This document shows positions 36,863 to 46,047 of a stretch of 64,000 nt of DNA, piece by piece; the first letter of the stretch is position 1, and every line of letters starts with the position of its first letter. This DNA is from Terebella lapidaria. Its lineage: Eukaryota; Annelida; Polychaeta; Terebellida; Terebellidae. Both the position numbers and the translations under genes were made by a program. The notes under the pieces are model-generated. The model was not told the DNA's origin and ran no database searches. It saw only the letters and a program-made list of their open reading frames with translations. Location of the stretch: NCBI GenBank assembly GCA_949152475.1, contig OX424563.1, forward strand, positions 3,197,001-3,261,000, read 5' to 3'.

Positions 36863-38250
36863 TGTAACGGTTTTGGGGCGTACCCAAAGGTTTCCCCTAG
36901 GTAATTCTGTTAGTGTTTTGTGATATTATGGTTAAATAACCATTTATTAAAATGTATATGTGTTTAAAGGTTCATACGGTTCCGTATTGTTAATGTTTTA
37001 AAGGTTTTCCGTCTCGGAACTTAGTAATTTACGATGTCGGTAAAGCCGGAGACGGAGCCGGAACCGGAGACGGAACCGGACACGGAGCCGGAACAATGGA
37101 GTACAAAAACGTAATGACGTTATTTCCGGAAGGTCATGTGATCAGCCTCGTTTTCGGTTTAAAAGGTGACGTGTCAGCCACTGATTGGTTCTAGAGTGTT
37201 TTTAGAAATCCGGAAAATATCAGTGTTTTGGCGGACTATGACGTCACAATAGGTTGGTCACGTGACGTGGGTCTCAGGTCTATAAAAGCCCCCGCTTCAC
37301 AGCGGACGGCGGAGTTGGTGTCCTGACGTCGACCTGTGCAGACCCCTTCTCCCATAGCAGAGTACTCCCTTGTTCCGGATAGAGTCATCCAGATGATAGC
37401 AGTTAAGTCTTCCGACTGTGAACTTGGAAAATAAACATGAAAACTTCAACCGAGTTGTTTTTCCGTGTTCGTTAGGGAACTGGAAGTTATAATAAAGTTA
37501 GTTTCCCGGAAAAGACAGTTATACGGAGTAAAGGGAGATAAGACTACAGTCGGTAAAGACCAAGTTGTAACGACGTCTTAGGGTGATCTAAGAACCCAGA
37601 TCACCGAGGAAGGAGTCGGAGACGGAGACGGAGGTGGAATTCGACGGAGCAACTACGGAGGCGGTATCGGACGGAGCAGTTGCAGAGACGAGAACGACGA
37701 AGCAGTTGCTGAGGCGGTACCGGACGACGGAGTTGCAGAGGCAGTACCTGACGGAGCGGTTACAGTAACCGGAAGTGGGAACACTTCCGAGAGACTCCAT
37801 TTCAGGTGCAGTCGCAGGTTGCAGTGAGGCGGAGCCAACCGGAGCAGATTGCAGTGCGGCGGAACCTGGCAGAGCGGTTGCAGTATTCGGAAACGGCAAC
37901 GTTCCCGGATTCTTTATTCCAGGCGCAGTCGCAGTTTGCAGTAAGACGGAAAACGACGGAGCTGTTGCAGTAAAGCGGTTTCCCGACGAAGCAGTTGCAG
38001 TACCCGGAGACGGAAACGCCTCCGGATCCTTACTTTACAGGTGCAGTTGCAGATTAGCAGTCGGGCAACGGTTAAGAGGTCCATTCCAGACCACGCTACC
38101 AACCTTAGAGACTTCTAGCCGGAGTTCAACCGTACAGTAGTAGCAGTTTCCCGGAGTTTTACCGTTTCAGCTCCGGTTAAACAATAACTCACCCACCTCC
38201 CAAGAAAACCGGTTTATCAAGACGTCACAGAAGGGTGCAAACCCGTTACA
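36863..38250 (+). repeat. Element 2 5' LTR
   Basis: U3 is about 36863-37310 and ends with a TATA-box promoter; AATAAA signals at 37430 and 37491 suggest R ends near 37520. The long U5-like remainder (37550-38250) is built of imperfect repeats rich in GGAGACGGA and GCGGTTGCAGT. ORFs on either strand inside the LTR are judged spurious. Confidence 0.92.
37239..37288 (+). promoter_or_regulatory. Element 2 LTR core promoter
   Basis: TGACGTCA (CRE-type, 37239-37246), TCACGTGA (E-box-type, 37258-37265) and TATAAAAG (37281-37288) lie in order, with an inverted CCAAT (TGATTGG) near 37182. RNA start is expected about 25-30 bp after the TATA box. Confidence 0.75.
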
Positions 38251-38256
38251 ACTTTT

Positions 38257-38274
38257 TGGTGGCAGCGGTGGGAT
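38257..38274 (+). promoter_or_regulatory. Element 2 primer binding site (tRNA-Leu type)
   Basis: TGGTGGCAGCGGTGGGAT lies six bases after the 5' LTR. It is the complement of the 3' end typical of animal leucine tRNAs (ATCCCACCGCTGCCA plus CCA), as known from that tRNA family. Confidence 0.85.
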
Positions 38275-38284
38275 CATCTGCAGT

Positions 38285-39571
38285 ATGACTACTAGACGGG
38301 GCAAATTGGCGGAACAGCAGCTGAAGGCAGCCGTGTCGGACACGGAGCAGCCTGTAGGAGCAGTAGGAGCTGAGCCGTTGCAGATGCCGGTTGCGGAAAA
38401 GGAAGCAGTTCGTCCTGCCGAGCGAAAGGTGTTGCAGCCGGAAATGCAGAAAGCAATTGCAGAAGAGCCCCTCCGGGTTCCTCAAGGAGTACAGCCTGCA
38501 GAGCAGTTAGCAGAGGCGGAAATTAACTTTCCGGACCAGGCTGGCGATCGGGAACCGGATGCGGACCCGGAAGGCGGAGAGAACTTAGTCGACAACCTGA
38601 CCAGATTATTGGCGACCCAAATGGAGGTGTTTCAACAGCACCTGGCAGTAACCGGAAAGCAGCAGCAGGCAGAAGCAGTACAACAACCAGCACCAAGGGC
38701 AGGAGTAGCCAGATTAATGACGTATGACGGAACTGATCCGTGGCCGGAGTATGAGGCTCACCTCCTTGAATACGCTCGGTACTACCGTTGGACAGCAGAG
38801 GAAAAGGCGCTGAACTTATGTGTCAGTTTGAGAGGTAACGCCCGCAGCATACTACTGGATCTGTCCGCGGAGCAGAGACGCAGCTTTGATATGGTTGTGG
38901 CGGCATTAAAACAGCAGTTTTGTCCGGGGGAGAAAACATTTGTTTTCCAGGCGGAATTGCAGACACGGAAATTGCAGCCGGAGGAGGAGCTGTCCGAGCT
39001 GGCCAGAGACATACGGAGCAAGACGCGGCTAGCTTACCCAAAAGCAGATCCGGCAACAACAGAAGTGCTCATGAAGATGCATTTCTGCAACAGCCTGACT
39101 AACCGAGATATGCGGTTGTCGGTATTGAAAAGCCACCCGGAAACGCTGTCGCAGGCCCTGGCTTTCGCTACCGAGTATGAGAGCATCATGAAAACGGACA
39201 ACAGCAGACCAGCGGAGCGACACCGGACGAGGCAGCTGAACACGGAGCCGGAGTGGAGCCAGCAGGTGAACGAATTGCGGAAGCAAGCCGAGCAGACTCA
39301 GCAGCAGTTGGCGGATCTGATGACTCAGGTCAAGGAAGCGGTTAGCCGGCAGCAGCAGCAGCGCAGTTCCCGAGCGGATTTAGAATGTTTCAACTGTGGC
39401 CGGAAAGGGCATTTTGCCCGAGACTGTAGGCAGCCGAAGCAGCAGCAGCAGCGGCGTCAACCACAACAACAGCAGTCGCCGCGACAACAGCAGCAGCAGC
39501 AGCAGCCGCAGCAGCAGCAGCAGCAACAACTGCAGCAGCCACGACAGCAGCAGCAGCAGCCGGAAAACTAG
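38285..39571 (+). CDS. Element 2 Gag
   Basis: An ATG at 38285, 34 bp after the LTR, opens a 428-residue protein. An acidic Glu/Ala/Gln-rich N terminus precedes a capsid-like Gag domain (from MTYDGTDPWPEYEAHLLEYA to FATEYESIM), a coiled-coil-like Gln/Glu stretch and a CCHC zinc knuckle at 39386-39427 (CFNCGRKGHFARDC). The C terminus is almost pure glutamine, encoded by CAG/CAA repeats, ending PEN and TAG at 39569-39571. The protease frame overlaps this polyGln region in the -1 frame. No internal stop is seen. The role is particle formation and RNA packaging. Confidence 0.92.
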   Translation: MTTRRGKLAEQQLKAAVSDTEQPVGAVGAEPLQMPVAEKEAVRPAERKVLQPEMQKAIAEEPLRVPQGVQPAEQLAEAEINFPDQAGDREPDADPEGGENLVDNLTRLLATQMEVFQQHLAVTGKQQQAEAVQQPAPRAGVARLMTYDGTDPWPEYEAHLLEYARYYRWTAEEKALNLCVSLRGNARSILLDLSAEQRRSFDMVVAALKQQFCPGEKTFVFQAELQTRKLQPEEELSELARDIRSKTRLAYPKADPATTEVLMKMHFCNSLTNRDMRLSVLKSHPETLSQALAFATEYESIMKTDNSRPAERHRTRQLNTEPEWSQQVNELRKQAEQTQQQLADLMTQVKEAVSRQQQQRSSRADLECFNCGRKGHFARDCRQPKQQQQRRQPQQQQSPRQQQQQQQPQQQQQQQLQQPRQQQQQPEN

Positions 39572-40557
39572 AGCGGGTCGCGGAAAAGGGGAAATCCGGG
39601 ACCCGGAAGAGAGGACACCCCCATAACCGGCAGGTGGTTCACGGACCCGGTCCCCGGGGCGAGGTGGGCATGTGTGTGACAGCCAGAGTATGCGGAGAGC
39701 CAGTAACGCTGATAATCGACACCGGCAGCACTGTCACAATGCTCAACCTACAAACCTGGGAACGGATCCGGAAACCCGGAATGAAGCTGAAGCGGTCGCC
39801 GATTCGTCTTTCAATGGTTGACGGAAGTAACATACGGACACATGGCCGGAAAGAACTCCCACTCAACATCGCAGGAGTAGCTGAGACCGTGACATTCGAG
39901 ATTGCACACTGTGAAGACGAAGGAATACTGGGAATGGATTTCATCCGTTCCCGGATATCCGGCATAAATTTCGACCGAATGACCATGCAGATGGGCAGCC
40001 AGGAGGTGTTCCTCACCATGTTCGAGCAGACCAGGGAGCCGTTTCCGATCAACGCTGTAGCAGATTACCAAATTCCGCCGGAAACGGAACAGCTGATTAT
40101 AGGACAAGCAGAGAGTGTCCGTGAAGCAGAAGGAGTACTAGAAATGCCGCAGGAGCCTACTGAGAAAAGACCTTGGCTGATCGGGAGAACTTTATCCCGG
40201 ATAAAGCAAGGAACAGTCCCGGTTCGAGTGATCAACGTGATGGCAGAGCCGGTAATCATCAAGAAAGGAGCGCAGTTGGCGACGATGACCACCTTAGCAG
40301 CCGGTTGCAGTGTTGTGCCGTTGGCGGAGCGGAGCCGGAAGGTGCAGATTTCCACGGAGTCGGAGGCCGGGCGGAATTGGAGCGGGTACGAGAAGCTGCG
40401 GCAGTTAGCAGAGCAGACCCAGGATGCAGTGCCGAGTCATTTCCGCGAGAGAGTAACCGACCTCCTATTTCGGAATAAGCCGACCTTCAGTAATGATGCC
40501 GGAGAACAACAGACGGCAGACCAACGAGGCAGACCAACGAGGTACAACATCAGATAA
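39430..40557 (+). CDS. Element 2 protease region
   Basis: The frame is open from 39430 (after a TAG) and is -1 relative to gag, overlapping it by about 140 nt; there is no early ATG (the apparent start at 39634 is GTG). The retropepsin motif is LIIDTGSTVTML with catalytic Asp-Thr-Gly at 39718-39726, and the flap-distal ILGMDF segment follows near residue ILGMDFI. The frame ends at TAA 40555-40557, before the RT domain, which continues in the next -1 frame. In most gypsy elements protease and RT share one frame, so the stop at 40557 is suspicious. Gag-Pro is probably made by -1 frameshifting just before the gag stop. Confidence 0.85.
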   Translation, partial: AAEAAAAAASTTTTAVAATTAAAAAAAAAAAATTAAATTAAAAAGKLERVAEKGKSGTRKRGHPHNRQVVHGPGPRGEVGMCVTARVCGEPVTLIIDTGSTVTMLNLQTWERIRKPGMKLKRSPIRLSMVDGSNIRTHGRKELPLNIAGVAETVTFEIAHCEDEGILGMDFIRSRISGINFDRMTMQMGSQEVFLTMFEQTREPFPINAVADYQIPPETEQLIIGQAESVREAEGVLEMPQEPTEKRPWLIGRTLSRIKQGTVPVRVINVMAEPVIIKKGAQLATMTTLAAGCSVVPLAERSRKVQISTESEAGRNWSGYEKLRQLAEQTQDAVPSHFRERVTDLLFRNKPTFSNDAGEQQTADQRGRPTRYNIR

Positions 40558-43500
40558 ACACGGGCAGTCACCGGCCGATTAAGCAGCCAACCAGACGAAT
40601 TCCGCCAGACAAGAGAGAGCTGGTGAGCAGTCTGATTCAGGAGATGAAAGACAAGAACGTCATTGAAGAAAGTAGCAGTCCGTGGGCTTCCCCGATTGTC
40701 CTCGTGAAGAAAAAGGATGGGACCACCCGGTTCTGCGTCGATTACCGGCGGTTAAATGCAGTCACGGAGAAAGATGCTTATCCGTTGCCGAGAATAGACG
40801 ACACCATAGCAGCCTGTGCAGACGCCAAATGGTTCTCCACTCTCGACCTGACCAGTGGCTACTGGCAGGTCGGGATGGATGAAGACGCCCGGAAAAAGTC
40901 GGCCTTCTGTGTTCCTGGCGGCCTTTACCAGTTCAAAGTGATGAGTTTCGGCTTGTGCAATGCTCCGGGTACGTTCGAGCGGTTGATGGAGAAGGTGCTA
41001 GGCGGTTTGTCCTGGAAGACCTGCCTCATATATCTGGACGACATCATAGTCTACAGCAAGACCCTGGAGGATCACATCCGTGATCTTCAGGAGGTGTTCA
41101 GCAAGCTGAGAGAGGCAGACCTAAAAGTCAAACCGTCAAAATGCAAGTTCTTCCAGCCGGAGGTGTCTTTCCTAGGTCACATAGTCGGCAGAGACGGTAT
41201 CCGCACCGACCCGGCAAAAACGGAGGCAGTACGGAAGTGGCGGACACCCACCAACCTGACGGAGCTGCGCAGTTTTCTGGGACTTTGCTCCTATTACCGG
41301 AAGTTCGTGCCGAAGTTCTCCGAGATTGCAGCGCCGCTGAATCACTTGACGGAAAAAGGGGTACCGTTCCGGTGGCAGACGGAGCAAGAGCAGGCATTTG
41401 CAGAGCTGAAGAACCGCCTAGTATCGGCACCGATACTCGGGTACCCAAGGGAGCAAGGCCGATATATCCTGGACACGGACGCCAGTGACACCGGGCTGGG
41501 AGCAGTACTGTCACAGAAGCAGGGCAACCAGGAGCGGGTGATAACCTACTTGAGCCGCAGCCTAACCAAAGAAGAACGGAGATGCTGTGTCACCCGGAAG
41601 GAGCTCCTGGCGGTTGTGTTTGCGGTACAGAAGAATAAGCAGTACTTGCTGGGACGACACTTCCTTCTTCGCACGGATCATGGCAGTCTTACCTGGCTTA
41701 TGAATTTCAAGGAGCCCCAGGGGCAGGTAGCCCGGTGGATTGAGCTTCTGAGTGAGTTTCATTTCGACATCGAACATCGTCCGGGGCGAATCCATAATAA
41801 TGCGGATGCCTTGTCCAGATCCTTATGCAGCCAATGCGGAAAAATCGACTGGAAACAAGCCAAGATAGACGCCTGGAACTACGGAGAAAGAATCCGGCAG
41901 ACACGAAGTGAAGAAACTCCTCAGCCCAAGCCAAGGAAGGGGGGACGCCGGAAGCGGTCAAGGGGATCGGGCGGAGAAGCAGAACTGATGGAGGAAGCAG
42001 TCCCAAGAAAGGCGGTTGCAGTAGCGGAGAAAGCAGCGTCCCGGAAGCCGGTTGCGGTTGCGGTGACGGAGAAAGCAGCGTCCCAGAAGCCGGTTGCGGT
42101 TGCGGTGACGGAGAAAGCAGCGTCCCGGAAGCCGGTTGCGGTTGCGGTGACGAAGAAAGCAGCGTCCCGGAAGCCGGTTGCGGTTGCGGTGACGGAGAAA
42201 GCAGCGTCCCGGAAGCCGGTTGCGGTTGCAGTGACGGAGAAGGCAGTTCCAGGAAAAGCGGATGCGGTTGCAGAGCAGATTAGGTTGGCGGAAAATGCGG
42301 ACCAGGATACTGTGCTGGGGCAGAAATATCGACCCGATGATTTGCGGAGAATGCAGCAAGCAGAACCTTGGTACCCACTGGTGACGTCGCTGGTCGACGG
42401 GAGCAGTACAGCCGGCAGTGCAGACTTTTCCAGCATGAGCAGTGAGGAGAAAGTGCTGTACGGGATGCGGAAGACCTTGCTGAAAGTCGACGGAGTAGTC
42501 TACCGGAAATGGAAAACGGCAGAAGGAACCAGCCGGATGCAGTTAATAACCCCGAAGGAGCTGAGACAGGAGATTTTCCGTCTGGCCCATCAGAGCCGGA
42601 CGGGAGGACACCTCGGAAGCAGAAGGATGGCGGCTAGCATTCGGAGGCGGTATTTTTGGCCGGCTATGATGCGGGACATAAAGCAGTGGGTGCTGAGCTG
42701 TGACGAATGTGCGTCAAGAAGTATGCAGAACGTGAAACGATCTCCGATGCAGAAATACCGGGTTGGAGCGCCCATGGAAAGGGTGGCAATGGACGTGATG
42801 GGTCCGTTACCTAAATCCACCCGGGGGAACCGGTACATCTTAGTCATCGGCGATTACTTCACCAAGTGGGTAGAGGCTTACCCGATGCCGAATCAAGAAG
42901 CGGTGACGGTTGCGGACATACTCGTCAACCAGTTTGCAGCGCGGTACGGCATCCCGATGGAGATCCACACCGACCAAGGCAGAAATTTCGAGTCCGACTT
43001 GCTGAGAAATGTTTGCAGAATCCTGGGGATTCACAAGACACGGACCACCGCTTTCCGACCTCAGTCGGACGGTTTCATTGAGCGATTCAACCGGACGCTG
43101 CAGCAGATCCTGAGCCTGTACGTAAGCGAGCGGCAGACCAACTGGGATCAGCTAGTACCGTTGGCGATGGCAGCTTACCGGAGTACCCCGCAGGAGACAA
43201 CCGGGCAGAGTCCCAACTTGCTGATGCTGGGCAGAGAAGTCAACACTCCGGTAGAGTTACTGATTGGTAGACCGCCGGGAGAATCAACAGCGGAAGTAAC
43301 AGAGTATGGCAGTCAGCTCCGGGAGCGACTAGAAGCGGTATACAAGGCGGTTCGAGCGAAATCTGGCAGAGAAATGGAACGGCAGAAGAAGCTGTACGAC
43401 CGGAGGAAGGTCGACAATCAGTTCCAGCCAGGAGACCGAGTGTGGATGGCGGTCAAAACACGGAAGAAGGGCAAAGCTCCCAAGTTACAGAGGAAGTGGA

Positions 43501-43736
43501 GCGGTCCAAAGCTAGTGCTGAGCAGATTTACCGACGTGACCTACGAGATTGCAGAGAGTGAAACTCGACAGAAGGTGGTTCACTTCGATTTGCTGAAACC
43601 GTATAATGGTGTCAAGCATCCGAGATGGATGAAGCGGAGAATGGCGGATTCCTGGAGGCCGACGGAGCCGCCGAAGCAGAGTAGTGTTCCGGAGACGGAA
43701 CCGACGGTCTCTGAGTCGGATACGGACTCGGAGTAA
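40497..43736 (+). CDS. Element 2 reverse transcriptase-RNase H-integrase
   Basis: The frame is open from 40497 (the apparent start at 40623 is GTG, so the upstream part is kept) to a stop at 43734-43736. RT domain: SSPWASPIVLVKKKDG, FCVDYRRLN, LDLTSGYWQV, and the catalytic YLDD at 41031-41042. RNase H: ILDTDASDTGLGAVLSQ, TRKELLAVVFA, TDHGSLTWL, and NADALSR at the end. A 14-residue tandem repeat (VAVAVTEKAASRKP) links RNase H to integrase. Integrase: HHCC (H-x5-H in HQSRTGGH, then CDECAS), Asp in MDVMGPL, Asp in HTDQGRNFES, Glu in SDGFIERFNR, and a GP-type C-terminal module ending VVHFDLLKPYNG. The catalytic residues look intact. It copies element RNA to DNA and inserts it. Dependence on frameshifting from the protease frame, or a lesion at 40515-40540, is the main doubt. 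Confidence 0.93.
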   Translation, partial: CRRTTDGRPTRQTNEVQHQINTGSHRPIKQPTRRIPPDKRELVSSLIQEMKDKNVIEESSSPWASPIVLVKKKDGTTRFCVDYRRLNAVTEKDAYPLPRIDDTIAACADAKWFSTLDLTSGYWQVGMDEDARKKSAFCVPGGLYQFKVMSFGLCNAPGTFERLMEKVLGGLSWKTCLIYLDDIIVYSKTLEDHIRDLQEVFSKLREADLKVKPSKCKFFQPEVSFLGHIVGRDGIRTDPAKTEAVRKWRTPTNLTELRSFLGLCSYYRKFVPKFSEIAAPLNHLTEKGVPFRWQTEQEQAFAELKNRLVSAPILGYPREQGRYILDTDASDTGLGAVLSQKQGNQERVITYLSRSLTKEERRCCVTRKELLAVVFAVQKNKQYLLGRHFLLRTDHGSLTWLMNFKEPQGQVARWIELLSEFHFDIEHRPGRIHNNADALSRSLCSQCGKIDWKQAKIDAWNYGERIRQTRSEETPQPKPRKGGRRKRSRGSGGEAELMEEAVPRKAVAVAEKAASRKPVAVAVTEKAASQKPVAVAVTEKAASRKPVAVAVTKKAASRKPVAVAVTEKAASRKPVAVAVTEKAVPGKADAVAEQIRLAENADQDTVLGQKYRPDDLRRMQQAEPWYPLVTSLVDGSSTAGSADFSSMSSEEKVLYGMRKTLLKVDGVVYRKWKTAEGTSRMQLITPKELRQEIFRLAHQSRTGGHLGSRRMAASIRRRYFWPAMMRDIKQWVLSCDECASRSMQNVKRSPMQKYRVGAPMERVAMDVMGPLPKSTRGNRYILVIGDYFTKWVEAYPMPNQEAVTVADILVNQFAARYGIPMEIHTDQGRNFESDLLRNVCRILGIHKTRTTAFRPQSDGFIERFNRTLQQILSLYVSERQTNWDQLVPLAMAAYRSTPQETTGQSPNLLMLGREVNTPVELLIGRPPGESTAEVTEYGSQLRERLEAVYKAVRAKSGREMERQKKLYDRRKVDNQFQPGDRVWMAVKTRKKGKAPKLQRKWSGPKLVLSRFTDVTYEIAESETRQKVVHFDLLKPYNGVKHPRWMKRRMADSWRPTEPPKQSSVPETEPTVSESDTDSE
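42010..42265 (+). repeat. 42-bp minisatellite inside Element 2 pol
   Basis: About six imperfect copies of a 42-bp unit (GTTGCGGTTGCGGTGACGGA, then AAAGCAGCGTCCCGGAAGCC) encode VAVAVTEKAASRKP in frame between RNase H and integrase. Confidence 0.9.
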
Positions 43737-44484
43737 AGCCGCAGAAGACGAAGAAATATGAGAAGACGGAGTGAGCTGTAGAGCAGGAGAAGGAGATAGC
43801 TGAGACCCTGGTAAAACGTTGAGTTCCGGCAGAGAGCGACCGCAAGAAGTCGGAGCAGTGAGCAAGTGCTGGTTCCGGAAACAGGGCGGAGAAAGGAAGC
43901 AGAGCGGAAAGCGGTGCAGAGACCGGATAGAGACATCCTAGAGGTTCTGACTGGGTTGAGCGCATAGTCAACCAGTCCAGGGTAGCGGCCAGGGGTCCGG
44001 AAGAACCTGGGTTAGCGGTCTAGTATCTCCAGAGAAGCAGCTACACGTCTTCCGTATACGGAAAATTAAGACGGAAAAGTTTTCCGGCTGTAGACATCCG
44101 ACCGGAGTTTCCACTTAGCAGAGACAGTAAACCGACTGCAGATTGACAGAAACGGAGAAACATCACCCCAGATAGGAAGGCGCCTCCTTCTGGACAGAAT
44201 GTATGCAGTTTCCAGTGTCGACAAGCAGTAATACCAGTGAGCAGATATGCAGTTGACGAAGCAGTACAGATGGCGGAAACGCCCAACTTGCAGTCTAGAT
44301 GTTCGTCTGAGAGGCAGATTCAACTGGCTGAGACTCTATTCAACCCTCCTGATGGCAGAGATACTTCAAAATTGCAGATACTTCGCTCGGAGAAGCAGTT
44401 GAAAGGGAGCCGGAAAAACCCGGAGAAGCCGGTTGAGCCGGAGACGGACACCTCTCGGTTAACGGTTGAGTTTTTGCATAATTG
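43737..44484 (+). other. Element 2 post-pol spacer
   Basis: GC-rich and dominated by CGGA and GCAG words typical of Element 2. Short frames on both strands, but none with a convincing start and domain. Confidence 0.5.
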
Positions 44485-44554
44485 TGACGTCACTCCTGAA
44501 GCAGCCAATCAGCGTGGAGCTTTTCAAGTCACGTGAGCAGAAAGGGTATAAAAG
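44485..44554 (+). promoter_or_regulatory. Promoter-like block downstream of pol
   Basis: TGACGTCA at 44485-44492, CCAAT at 44505-44509, TCACGTGA at 44529-44536 and TATAAAAG at 44547-44554 repeat the motif set and order of the LTR promoter (37239-37288) with different spacing. It lies about 600 bp before the accessory ORF, so it may drive a separate mRNA or be a relic of an older LTR. Confidence 0.6.
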
Positions 44555-44856
44555 GGCCTTGAAATCGGGCTCTGAGAGCAGTTGAAGAGCAGACCTCGAG
44601 CTGTGCACATCGCAGACAAAGTTTGGCGGAATTGAATCAAGTCCAGCATTTTCCGGCTGCGGCAGATTTTGCAGTGAAAAACGACTAAGTGTTTCCCGGA
44701 AGACCATCAGTCCGGAGAAGCGGTTCAGTAGAAGCGGTGCAGTAGTTAGACGACTTCTGTTTCCCGGCTTTCCGGATGGCGTATCCGGCGTTCCTAGGAA
44801 GACAAGGTGGCGGAAGCGGAGGCGGTGTGGCAGTAGACGGAGGCGGTTGGCAGTGT

Positions 44857-45107
44857 AGCGGTCGACGGAGGCGGAGCAGAAAGCAGATCCAGCGGCCGAG
44901 ACGATAGCAGAGCAGATAGCAGAGCAGATAGCAGAGCGGATAGCAGAGCAGAAAGCAGAGCAGATAGCCGAGCGGACAGCAGACCCGATGGCAGATCAGG
45001 AGGCAGAGCGGAGACCAAAGCGGAAGGCGGAACCCGGAGCAGAGCTGGCAGTGAGACGGAGACCCGAGGATCCACAGAGAGAACTTTACCGGCAACCATT
45101 CAAGCAG
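44857..45107 (+). other. Open frame with 12-bp GCAGAG-type repeats
   Basis: The frame between stops at about 44857 and 45106 contains six or so copies of GATAGCAGAGCA (44901-44978), read as IAEQ/IAER tetrapeptides, followed by a basic tail. There is no clear ATG at the start, so expression is uncertain; it could be a decayed N-terminal part of the next ORF. Confidence 0.35.
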
Positions 45108-45148
45108 TAGCCGGAAGCAGAACCAGTTCAGCGGCTAGGGATGACGGA

Positions 45149-45772
45149 ATGGAGTCTTCCGCGTCTGACCGAAGCCATGCGGACGTGCAGAGAGCCCGGA
45201 GGAGTATCCTGGTAGATCAAGCCAGAGCTACACCCGGAATCCTGTCTCCGGTGGAAACCCGACCTCGACAGTCTTCCAGTGAGCGGTCCGGAAGGAGCCA
45301 AGTCCGAGCACCAACCCAGAGTCCACCTTACACATTCTACCTGTTTGGCGGTCCTTCAACTCAACCGTGTCCGTCCCATTGTTTCCCGGTGAATATTGGG
45401 GGACGGAGCGCTTCCGTCTTTGCACCTGCAGTCCCGGAGCACGCCAGATACTATGCAGTACGTTGGGGACCGGAGCAGTGGCGGCCAGCCGAGATGAGAG
45501 ACTCCGGCGTCTATGTGGAGATCATGGAGCAGAGAGAGTCACCGTTTGGTCTCGTCCCGACCCGTCAGATCGTCCGGATCCCAGATTGGTCCATCCGGGA
45601 CGAACGCCTCAGGAATGGGTTCTACGTCCCGCCCCAGTGGAGCCTCCATGATCCCGATCTTCTCCCGGTTGATGCCAGAGGAACAAGCTTCGGACGACCG
45701 TTGGTACCAAATACCATTCCACCTCGTCCGCCGTCGGGGAGCAGTTCGCGCCGTGATACTGGTGGGCAGTAG
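45149..45772 (+). CDS. Element 2 accessory ORF (unknown function)
   Basis: An ATG at 45149 opens 207 codons ending at TAG. The N terminus is Ser/Arg-rich (RSILVDQARATPGILSP); the centre looks folded, rich in Tyr, Trp and Pro (PPYTFYLFGGPST, HARYYAVRWGPEQWRPAEM, IVRIPDWSIRDERLRNGFYV); the tail is Pro/Ser/Arg-rich. No signal peptide, membrane segment or known motif is seen, so it is not an envelope in any visible sense. It sits between pol and the polypurine tract, downstream of the promoter-like block at 44485-44554, which argues for expression as a separate product. I do not recognise the family. Confidence 0.55.
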   Translation: MESSASDRSHADVQRARRSILVDQARATPGILSPVETRPRQSSSERSGRSQVRAPTQSPPYTFYLFGGPSTQPCPSHCFPVNIGGRSASVFAPAVPEHARYYAVRWGPEQWRPAEMRDSGVYVEIMEQRESPFGLVPTRQIVRIPDWSIRDERLRNGFYVPPQWSLHDPDLLPVDARGTSFGRPLVPNTIPPRPPSGSSSRRDTGGQ

Positions 45773-46034
45773 TCATCGCAAGTCGTCGCAAGTCGTCGCA
45801 AGTCAAGTCGGCGCAAGGAGAAGAAAGAAGAACCGTTTCCCGGATTCTAGTATAATTAAGAGTTAAAAAGTGGGAAACGGAACAAGCAAGATATCCGGGT
45901 ACAGTGACGGTAAATTAGTTAAGAGATACCAGTACCCGGATCACGGAAACAAGTTGTGTTTTATTTTACGGACAGTTTAACGGTTGACAATTTGTATATA
46001 TGTGATATTGTTCTGTTCGGGACGAACAGAGTCT

Positions 46035-46047
46035 AAGGAAGGGGGAG
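46035..46047 (+). promoter_or_regulatory. Element 2 polypurine tract
   Basis: AAGGAAGGGGGAG directly abuts the TG that starts the 3' LTR, the standard position and composition for plus-strand DNA priming. Confidence 0.9.

Noticed and set aside
34716..36867. Very long ORFs on both strands (up to 569 codons) in the left satellite block
   Set aside because: They follow from a 21-bp period lacking stops; variation between units is not concentrated at third positions and the same happens on both strands.
37588..38102. Minus-strand ORFs in the Element 2 LTRs
   Set aside because: Repetitive composition of the GCGGTTGCAGT repeats read backwards; no ATG context or domain.
41128..42436. Minus-strand ORFs across Element 2 pol
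   Set aside because: Shadows of the RT-integrase frame; no family motifs.
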